Source: Atherix ibis
Taxonomy: Eukaryota > Arthropoda > Insecta > Diptera > Athericidae
NCBI GenBank assembly: GCA_958298945.1
Contig: OY282608.1
Coordinates: 78,292,806-78,356,805, forward strand
Direction of reading: 5' to 3'
Length of the DNA: 64,000 nt
A program made the position numbers and the translations under genes. Under the pieces are notes generated by a model. It did not search any database. It saw nothing but the letters and a program-made list of their open reading frames with translations, and was not told the origin of the DNA. Positions 56,216-64,000 of this stretch are shown in pieces (the first letter of the stretch is position 1; the number at the start of each line of letters is the position of its first letter).

Positions 56216-59200
56216 GGTTTGTGGTTTGTTGGTTTGTTGGTTTGTTCGTTTGTTCATTTGTTCGCTTGTTGGTTTGTTCGTTTATTGGCTTGTTGTTTTG
56301 TTGACTTGTTGGCTTGTTGGTTTGTTGGTTTGTTGGTTTGTTGGTTTGTTGGTTTGTTGGATTGTTGGTTTGTTGGCTTGTTGGCTTGTTGGTTTGTTGG
56401 TTTGTTGGTTTGTTGGTTTGTTGGTTTGTTGGTTTGTTGATTTGTTGGTTTGTTCGTTATTTGCTTGTTGGTTTGTTGGCTTGTTGGTTTGTTAGTTTGT
56501 TAGTTTGTTGGTTTGTTGGTTTGTTAGTTTGTTGGTTTGTTGGGTTGTTGGTTTGTTGGTTTGTTGGTTTGTTGGTTTGTTGGTTTGTTGGTATGTTGGT
56601 TTGTTGGTTTATTTGTTCGTTGGTTTGTTGGTTTGTTGGTTTGTTGGTTTGTTGGTTTGTTGGTTTGTTGGTTTGTTTGTTTGTTCGTTTGTTGGTTTGT
56701 TGTTTATTTGTTCGTTGGTTTGTTGGCTTGTTGGTTTGTTGGATTGTTGGTTTGTTGGTTTGTTGGTTTGTTGGTTTGTTGGTTTGTTGGTTTGTTGGTT
56801 TGTTGGTTTGTTGGTTTGTTGGTTTGTTGGCTTATTGGCTTGTTGGTTTGTTGGTTTATTTGTTCGTTGGTTTGTTGGCTTGTTGGTTTGTTGGTTTGTT
56901 GGTTTGTTGGTTTGTTGGTTTGTTTGTTTGTTTGTTTGTTGGCTTGTTCGTTTGTTGGTTTGTTGGATTGTTGGCTTGTTGGTTTGTTGGTTTGTTGGTT
57001 TGTTGGTTTGTTGGTTTGTTGGTTTGTTGGTTTGTTGGTTTGTTGGTTTGTTAGTTTGTTAGTTTGTTGGTTTGTTCGTTTGTTGGTTTGTTGGTTTGTT
57101 GGTTTGTTGGTTTGTTGGTTTTTCGGTTTGTTGGTTTGTTGGTTTTTTGGTTTGTTGGCTTGTTGGTTTGTTGGTTTGTTGGTTTGCTGGTTTGTTCGTT
57201 TGGTGGTTTTTTGGTTTGTTGGTTTGTTCGTTATTGGCTTGTTGGTTTATTGGCTTGTTGGTTTGTTGGTTTGTTGGTTTGTTTGTTTGTTGGTTTGTTG
57301 GTTTGTTCATTTGTTCATTTGTTCGCTTGTTGGTTTGTTGGCTTGTTGGCTTGTTGGTTTGTTGGTTTGTTGGTTTGTTGGTTTGTTGGTTTGTTGGTTT
57401 GTTGGTTTGTTGATTTGTTGGTTTGTTCGTTATTGGCTTGTTGGTTTGTTGGCTTGTTGGCTTGTTGGCTTGTTTGTTTGTTTGTTTGTTGGTTTGCTGG
57501 TTTGTTGGTTTGTTGGTTTGTTGGTTTGTTGGTTAGTTGGTTTGTTGGTTTGTTGGTTTGTTGGTTTGTTGATTTGTTGGTTTGTTCGTTATTAGCTTGT
57601 TGGTTTGTTGGCCTGTTGGCTTGTTGGCTTGTTTGTTTGTTGGTTTGTTTGTTTGTGGGTTTGTTGGTTTGTTGGTTTGTTGGTTTGTTGGTTTGTTGGT
57701 TTGTTGGTTTGTTGGTTTGTTGGTTTGTTGGTTTGTTAGTTTGTTGGTTTGTTGGTTTGTTGGTTTGTTGGTTTGTTGGTTTGTTAGTTTGTTCGTTTGT
57801 TGGTTTGTTGGTTTATTTGTTTGTTGGTTTATTGGCTTGTTCGTTTGTTGGCTTGTTGGTTTGTTGGCTTGTTGGCTTATTGGTTTGTTGGTTTGCTGGT
57901 TTGTTGGTTTGTTGGTTTGTTAGTTTGTTAGTTTGTTCGTTTGTTGGTTTGTTGGTTTGTTTGTTTGTTGGCTTGTTTGTTTGTTGGTTTGTTAATTTGT
58001 TGGTTTGATGGTTTGTTGGTTTTTTGGTTTGTTAGCTTGTTGGTTTGTTAGTTTGTTGGTTTGTTGGTTTGTTGGTTTGTTCGTTTGTTGGCTTGTTGGT
58101 TTGTTGGCTTGTTGGCTTGTTGGTTTGTTGGTTTGTTGGTTTGTTGGTTTGTTGGTTTGTTGACTTGTTGGCTTGTTGGGTTGTTGGTTTGTTGGTTTGT
58201 TATTTTGTTGGTTTGTTGGTTTGTTGATTTGTTGGTTTGTGCGTTATTGGCTTGTTGTTTTGTTGGCTTGTTGGTTTGTTGGTTTGTTTTTTTGGTTTTT
58301 TGGTTTGTTAGCTTGTTGGTTTGTTAGTTTGTTGGTTTGTTGGTTTGTTGGTTTGTTCGTTTGTTCGTTTGTTGGCTTGTTGGTTTGTTGGCTTGTTGGC
58401 TTGTTGGTTTGTTGGTTTGTTGGTTTGTTGGTTTGTTGGTTTGTTAGTTTGTTGGTTTGTTGGATTGCTGGTTTGTTGGCTTGTTGGCTTGTTGGTTTGT
58501 TGGTTTGTTGGTTTGTTGGTTTGTTGGTTTGTTGATTTGTTGGTTTGTTCGTTATTGGCTTGTTGGTTTGTTGGCTTGTTGGTTTGTTAGTTTGTTAGTT
58601 TGTTGGTTTGTTGGTTTGTTGGTTTGTTGGTTTGTTGGTTTGTTGGTTTGTTGGTTTGCTGATTTGTTGGTTTGTTGGTTTGTTGGTTTGTTGGTTTGTT
58701 GGTTTGTTGGTTTGTTGGTTTGTTGGTTTATTTGTTCGTTGGTTTGTTGGTTTGTTGGTTTGTTGGTTTGTTGGTTTGTTTGTTTGTTCGTTTGTTGGTT
58801 TGTTGGTTTATTTGTTCGTTGGTTTGTTGGCTTGGTGGTTTGTTGGCTTGTTGGTTTGTTGGTTTGTTGGTTTGTTGGTTTGTTGGTTTGTTGGCTTATT
58901 GGCTTGTTGGTTTGTTGGTTTATTTGTTTGTTGGTTTGTTGGCTTGTTGGTTTGTTGGTTTGTTGGTTTCTTGGTTTGTTGGTTTGTTGGTTTGTTGGTT
59001 TGTTGGTTTGTTTGTTTGTTTGTTTGTTGGCTTGTTCGTTTGTTGGTTTGTTGGATTGTTGGCTTGTTGGTATGTTGGTTTGTTGGTTTGTTGGTTTGTT
59101 GGTTTGTTGGTTTGTTGGTTTGTTGGTTTGTTAGTTTGTTGGTTTGTTCGTTTGTTGGTTTGTTGGTTTGTTGGTTTGTTGGTATTTGGGTTTGTCGGTT

Positions 59201-59899
59201 TGTTGGTTTGTTGGTTTGTTGGGTTGTTGATTTGTTGGTTTGTTGGTTTGTTGGTTTTTCGGTTTGTTGGTTTGTTGGTTTGTTGGTTTGTTGGTTTGTT
59301 GGTTTGTTGGTTTGTTAGTTTGTTAGTTTGTTGGTTTGTTCGTTTGTTGATTTGTTGGTTTGTTGGTTTGTTGGTTTGTTGGTTTTTCGGTTTGTTGGTT
59401 TGTTGGTTTTTTGGTTTGTTGGCTTGTTGGTTTGTTGGTTTGTTGGTTTGCTGGTTTGTTCGTTTGGTGGTTTTTTGGTTTGTTGGTTTGTTCGTTATTG
59501 GCTTGTTGGTTTATTGGCTTGTTGGTTTGTTGGTTTGTTGGTTTGTTTGTTTGTTGGTTTGTTGGTTTGTTCATTTGTTCATTTGTTCGCTTGTTGGTTT
59601 GTTGGCTTGTTGGCTTGTTGGTTTGTTGGTTTGTTGGTTTGTTGGTTTGTTGGTTTGTTGGTTTGTTGGTTTGTTGGTTTGTTGATTTGTTGGTTTGTTC
59701 ATTTGTTCATTTGTTCGCTTGTTGGTTTGTTGGCTTGTTGGTTTGTTGGTTTGTTGGTTTGTTGGTTTGTTGGTTTGTTGGTTTGTTTGTTTGTTGGTTT
59801 GTTGGTTTGTTCATTTGTTCATTTGTTCGCTTGTTGGTTTGTTGGCTTGTTGGCTTGTTGGTTTGTTGGTTTGTTGGCTTGTTGGCTTGTTGGCTTGTT
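56216..59899 (+). repeat. 3.7-kb tandem unit, copy Y1
   Basis: It starts at GGTTTGTGG (56216), which recurs at 59900. Landmarks 56314, 56505 and 56537 recur at +3684; 57064 at +3700; 57582 at +3736; 58321, 58457 and 58608 at +3728. GTTATTTGCTTG (about 56456) and TTCGTTATTAGC (57585) are rare words found again in the next copy. Inside the unit the 57059-57310 stretch is duplicated at 59323-59574 (2264 bp). Confidence 0.88.
59570..59850 (+). repeat. Three TTCATTTG doublets at 128 and 112 bp
   Basis: TTCATTTGTTCATTTGTTCG occurs at 59570, 59698 and 59810, spaced 16 and 14 words. The matching place in the next copy and at 57304 has one such doublet, so this is a local amplification. Confidence 0.85.
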
Positions 59900-62800
59900 G
59901 GTTTGTGGTTTGTTGGTTTGTTGGTTTGTTCGTTTGTTCATTTGTTCGCTTGTTGGTTTGTTCGTTTATTGGCTTGTTGTTTTGTTGACTTGTTGGCTTG
60001 TTGGTTTGTTGGTTTGTTGGTTTGTTGGTTTGTTGGTTTGTTGGATTGTTGGTTTGTTGGCTTGTTGGCTTGTTGGTTTGTTGGTTTGTTGGTTTGTTGG
60101 TTTGTTGGTTTGTTGGTTTGTTGATTTGTTGGTTTGTTCGTTATTTGCTTGTTGGTTTGTTGGCTTGTTGGTTTGTTAGTTTGTTAGTTTGTTGGTTTGT
60201 TGGTTTGTTAGTTTGTTGGTTTGTTGGGTTGTTGGTTTGTTGGTTTGTTGGTTTGTTGGTTTGTTGGTTTGTTGGTGTGTTGGTTTGTTGGTTTATTTGT
60301 TCGTTGGTTTGTTGGTTTGTTGGTTTGTTGGTTTGTTGGTTTGTTGGTTTGTTGGTTTGTTGGTTTGTTTGTTTGTTCGTTTGTTGGTTTGTTGTTTATT
60401 TGTTCGTTGGTTTGTTGGCTTGTTGGTTTGTTGGATTGTTGGTTTGTTGGTTTGTTGGTTTGTTGGTTTGTTGGTTTGTTGGTTTGTTGGTTTGTTGGTT
60501 TGTTGGTTTGTTGGTTTGTTGGCTTATTGGCTTGTTGGTTTGTTGGTTTATTTGTTCGTTGGTTTGTTCGCTTGTTGGTTTGTTGGTTTGTTGGTTTGTT
60601 GGTTTGTTGGTTTGTTTGTTTGTTTGTTTGTTGGCTTGTTCGTTTGTTGGTTTGTTGGATTGTTGGCTTGTTGGTTTGTTGGTTTGTTGGTTTGTTGGTT
60701 TGTTGGTTTGTTGGTTTGTTGGTTTGTTGGTTTGTTGGTTTGTTGGTTTGTTAGTTTGTTAGTTTGTTGGTTTGTTCGTTTGTTGGTTTGTTGGTTTGTT
60801 GGTTTGTTGGTTTGTTGGTTTTTCGGTTTGTTGGTTTGTTGGTTTTTTGGTTTGTTGGCTTGTTGGTTTGTTGGTTTGTTGGTTTGCTGGTTTGTTCGTT
60901 TGGTGGTTTTTTGGTTTGTTGGTTTGTTCGTTATTGGCTTGTTGGTTTATTGGCTTGTTGGTTTGTTGGTTTGTTGGTTTGTTTGTTTGTTGGTTTGTTG
61001 GTTTGTTCATTTGTTCATTTGTTCGCTTGTTGGTTTGTTGGCTTGTTGGCTTGTTGGTTTGTTGGTTTGTTGGTTTGTTGGTTTGTTGGTTTGTTGGTTT
61101 GTTGGTTTGTTGGTTTGTTGGTTTGTTGGTTTGTTGGTTTGTTGATTTGTTGGTTTGTTCGTTATTGGCTTGTTGGTTTGTTGGCTTGTTGGCTTGTTGG
61201 CTTGTTTGTTTGTTTGTTTGTTTGTTGGTTTGCTGGTTTGTTGGTTTGTTGGTTTGTTGGTTTGTTGGTTAGTTGGTTTGTTGGTTTGTTGGTTTGTTGG
61301 TTTGTTGATTTGTTGGTTTGTTCGTTATTAGCTTGTTGGTTTGTTGGCCTGTTGGCTTGTTGGCTTGTTTGTTTGTTGGTTTGTTGGTTTGTGGGTTTGT
61401 TGGTTTGTTGGTTTGTTGGTTTGTTGGTTTGTTGGTTTGTTGGTTTGTTGGTTTGTTGGTTTGTTGGTTTGTTAGTTTGTTGGTTTGTTGGTTTGTTGGT
61501 TTGTTGGTTTGTTGGTTTGTTAGTTTGTTCGTTTGTTGGTTTGTTGGTTTATTTGTTTGTTGGTTTATTGGCTTGTTCGTTTGTTGGCTTGTTGGTTTGT
61601 TGGCTTGTTGGCTTATTGGTTTGTTGGTTTGCTGGTTTGTTGGTTTGTTGGTTTGTTAGTTTGTTAGTTTGTTCGTTTGTTGGTTTGTTGGTTTGTTTGT
61701 TTGTTGGCTTGTTTGTTTGTTGGTTTGTTAATTTGTTGGTTTGATGGTTTGTTGGTTTTTTGGTTTGTTAGCTTGTTGGTTTGTTAGTTTGTTGGTTTGT
61801 TCGTTTGTTGGCTTGTTGGTTTGTTGGCTTGTTGGCTTGTTGGTTTGTTGGTTTGTTGGTTTGTTGGTTTGTTGGTTTGTTGGTTTGTTGACTTGTTGGC
61901 TTGTTGGCTTGTTGGTTTGTTGGTTTGTTATTTTGTTGGTTTGTTGGTTTGTTGATTTGTTGGTTTGTGCGTTATTGGCTTGTTGTTTTGTTGGCTTGTT
62001 GGTTTGTTGGTTTGTTTTTTTGGTTTTTTGGTTTGTTAGCTTGTTGGTTTGTTAGTTTGTTGGTTTGTTGGTTTGTTGGTTTGTTCGTTTGTTCGTTTGT
62101 TGGCTTGTTGGTTTGTTGGCTTGTTGGCTTGTTGGTTTGTTGGTTTGTTGGTTTGTTGGTTTGTTGGTTTGTTAGTTTGTTGGTTTGTTGGATTGTTGGT
62201 TTGTTGGCTTGTTGGCTTGTTGGTTTGTTGGTTTGTTGGTTTGTTGGTTTGTTGGTTTGTTGATTTGTTGGTTTGTTCGTTATTGGCTTGTTGGTTTGTT
62301 GGCTTGTTGGTTTGTTAGTTTGTTAGTTTGTTGGTTTGTTGGTTTGTTGGTTTGTTGGTTTGTTGGTTTGTTGGTTTGTTGGTTTGCTGATTTGTTGGTT
62401 TGTTGGTTTGTTGGTTTGTTGGTTTGTTGGTTTGTTGGTTTGTTGGTTTATTTGTTCGTTGGTTTGTTGGTTTGTTGGTTTGTTGGTTTGTTGGTTTGTT
62501 TGTTTGTTCGTTTGTTGGTTTGTTGGTTTATTTGTTCGTTGGTTTGTTGGCTTGGTGGTTTGTTGGCTTGTTGGTTTGTTGGTTTGTTGGTTTGTTGGTT
62601 TGTTGGTTTGTTGGCTTATTGGCTTGTTGGTTTGTTGGTTTATTTGTTTGTTGGTTTGTTGGCTTGTTGGTTTGTTGGTTTCTTGGTTTCTTGGTTTGTT
62701 GGTTTGTTGGTTTGTTGGTTTGTTGGTTTGTTTGTTTGTTTGTTTGTTGGCTTGTTCGTTTGTTGGTTTGTTGGATTGTTGGCTTGTTGGTATGTTGGTT

Positions 62801-63536
62801 TGTTGGTTTGTTGGTTTGTTGGTTTGTTGGTTTGTTGGTTTGTTGGTTTGTTAGTTTGTTGGTTTGTTCGTTTGTTGGTTTGTTGGTTTGTTGGTTTGTT
62901 GGTATTTGGGTTTGTCGGTTTGTTGGTTTGTTGGTTTGTTGGGTTGTTGATTTGTTGGTTTGTTGGTTTGTTGGCTTGTTGGTTTGTTGGTTTGTTGGTT
63001 TGCTGGTTTGTTCGTTTGGTGGTTTTTTGGTTTGTTGGCTTGTTGGTTTGTTGGTTTGTTGGTTTGCTGGTTTGTTCGTTTGGTGGTTTTTTGCTTTGTT
63101 GATTTGTTGGTTTGTTCGTTATTGGCTTGTTGGTTTATTGGCTTGCTGGCTTATTGGTTTGTTGGTTTGTTTGTTTGTTGGTTTGTTGGTTTGTTGGTTT
63201 GTTGGTTTGTTGGTTTGTTGGTTTTTCGGTTTGTTGGTTTGTTGGTTTTTTGGTTTGTTGGCTTGTTGGTTTGTTGGTTTGTTGGTTTGCTGGTTTGTTC
63301 GTTTGGTGGTTTTTTGGTTTGTTGGTTTGTTCGTTATTGGCTTGTTGGTTTATTGGCTTGTTGGTTTGTTGGTTTGTTGGTTTGTTTGTTTGTTGGTTTG
63401 TTGGTTTGTTCATTTGTTCATTTGTTCGCTTGTTGGTTTGTTGGCTTGTTGGCTTGTTGGTTTGTTGGTTTGTTGGTTTGTTGGTTTGTTGGTTTGTTGG
63501 TTTGTTGGTTTGTTGGTTTGTTGATTTGTTGGTTTG
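59900..63536 (+). repeat. 3.7-kb tandem unit, copy Y2
   Basis: It matches Y1 with offsets from 3684 to 3736. Besides whole-word indels there is a 4-bp difference in the TGTT run after 61200 (163 bp between the TTCGTTATT words at 61158 and 61321, against 159 bp in Y1). GGTATTTGGG replaces GGTATTTTGG in both copies (about 59181 and 62901). Near 62990-63100 the GCTGGTTTGTTCGTTTGG stretch is doubled, unlike Y1. Confidence 0.86.
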
Positions 63537-64000
63537 TTCGTTATTGGCTTGTTGGTTTGTTGGCTTGTTGGCTTGTTGGCTTGTTTGTTTGTTTGTTTGT
63601 TGGTTTGCTGGTTTGTTGGTTTGTTGGTTAGTTGGTTTGTTGGTTTGTTGGTTTGTTGGTTTGTTGATTTGTTGGTTTGTTCGTTATTAGCTTGTTGGTT
63701 TGTTGGCTTGTTGGCTTGTTGGCTTGTTTGTTTGTTGGTTTGTTGGTTTGTGGGTTTGTTGGTTTGTTGGTTTGTTGGTTTGTTGGTTTGTTGGTTTGTT
63801 GGTTTGTTGGTTTGTTGGTTTGTTGGTTTGTTAGTTTGTTGGTTTGTTGGTTTGTTGGTTTGTTGGTTTGTTGGTTTGTTAGTTTGTTCGTTTGTTGGTT
63901 TGTTGGTTTATTTGTTTGTTGGTTTATTGGCTTGTTCGTTTGTTGGCTTGTTGGTTTGTTGGCTTGTTGGCTTATTGGTTTGTTGGTTTGCTGGTTTGTT
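63537..64000 (+). repeat. Start of a third 3.7-kb type copy, cut by the window end
   Basis: TTCGTTATT words at 63537 and 63680 correspond to 61158 and 61321 (offsets 2379 and 2359), and the following GGCTTGTTTGTTTGTTGG, GTGGGTTTG and GGTTTATTTG words continue in step with 61321-61640. The array therefore continues past the right edge. Confidence 0.82.

Larger units (their letters stand above)
1..64000 (+). repeat. Octanucleotide satellite array, (GGTTTGTT)n
   Basis: Every part of the window is made of 8-bp words matching GGTTTGTT with zero to two changes. The G/T-rich strand is always the + strand, so A and C are rare on it. All eight positions vary: position 1 to C, T or A; 2 to A, C or T; 3 to C (commonest), A or G; 4 to C, G or A; 5 to C; 6 to T, A or C; 7 to C or G; 8 to C, G or A. 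Occasional 7-bp words (as in TTCGTTATTGG) and 9-bp words (GGTTTTGTT) shift the phase. No stretch of 300 bases holds anything else. The family is not one I recognise by name. Satellite class is certain; genomic location and species are unknown. Confidence 0.98.

Noticed and set aside
1..64000. Telomere repeat array
   Set aside because: The G-rich strand bias is telomere-like, but GGTTTGTT matches no telomere repeat I know, lacks a run of three or four G, and the block duplications of up to 5.6 kb with inherited variants are not what telomerase produces.
1..64000. CRISPR array or other spacer-repeat system
   Set aside because: There are no unique spacers; every interval between any chosen repeats is again the same octamer.
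1..64000. G-quadruplex-forming region
   Set aside because: Only two-G tracts with six-base loops are available in the consensus, which would be at most weakly stable. No clusters of GGG tracts were seen.
1..64000. Hydrophobic membrane protein family (Leu, Val, Phe, Trp rich)
   Set aside because: The hydrophobicity follows from the T-rich codons of the repeat. No N-terminal signal, charged loops or conserved residues exist, and the same peptide appears in all three frames.
1..64000. Purely artificial or sequencing-artefact array
   Set aside because: Low-complexity artefacts do not show inherited variant words and nested block duplications with few, well-placed substitutions. Local copy-number errors in the assembly remain possible.

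Overview
The whole 64 kb window is one continuous satellite array. It is built from a single 8-bp word, consensus GGTTTGTT on the + strand (AACAAACC on the - strand), repeated head to tail roughly 8,000 times with no interruption. I see no gene, RNA gene, transposon, CRISPR array, promoter or any other unique sequence. The hundreds of open frames that can be drawn on both strands are artefacts. Because 8 is not a multiple of 3, all three forward frames of the pure repeat read the same cyclic octapeptide (LLVCWFVG) and all three reverse frames read TNKPTNQQ, with no stop codon in the consensus. Nearly all of these frames can open only at TTG or GTG.

The organism cannot be named from this sequence. 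An uninterrupted short-period satellite of this length, with nested higher-order repeats, is typical of eukaryotic heterochromatin (pericentromeric, subtelomeric, sex- or B-chromosome) and is not known to me from bacteria or archaea. That is inference from repeat class only.

The information lies in the variant words (for example GGCTTGTT, CGTTTGTT, GATTTGTT, GGTTTATT, GGTTTGCT) and in rare 7- and 9-bp words that shift the phase. They form a barcode that reveals large block duplications. Region 1 (about 1-22,970, dialect I) holds an ancestral unit of about 5.13 kb. Copy A (691-6789) carries an internal 951-bp tandem duplication. Copy B carries a different internal duplication of about 1.08 kb. 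A 5,645-bp block including that second duplication was then duplicated almost perfectly (7660-13304 and 13305-18949). A 2.1-2.2 kb pair follows (17726-22077). Region 2 (22974-about 45,990, dialect II) is a ladder of related units of unequal length, anchored first by a GTTAATTTG word (1727, 4145, 4825, 2863 bp) and then by GGATAATT (671, 3071, 2145, 721 bp). Region 3 (about 45,990-64,000, dialect III) is a finer mosaic of 250-1200 bp blocks rich in TTCGTTATTGGC, ending in a 3.7-kb tandem pair (56216-59899 and 59900-63536) and the start of a third copy.

Orientation is the same throughout, apart from one 12-base stretch at 52831-52842 that reads as the reverse complement of the array. There are no genes to work together; the biology is that of satellite turnover by unequal exchange or conversion, plus whatever a G/U-rich or A/C-rich transcript of such an array might do.
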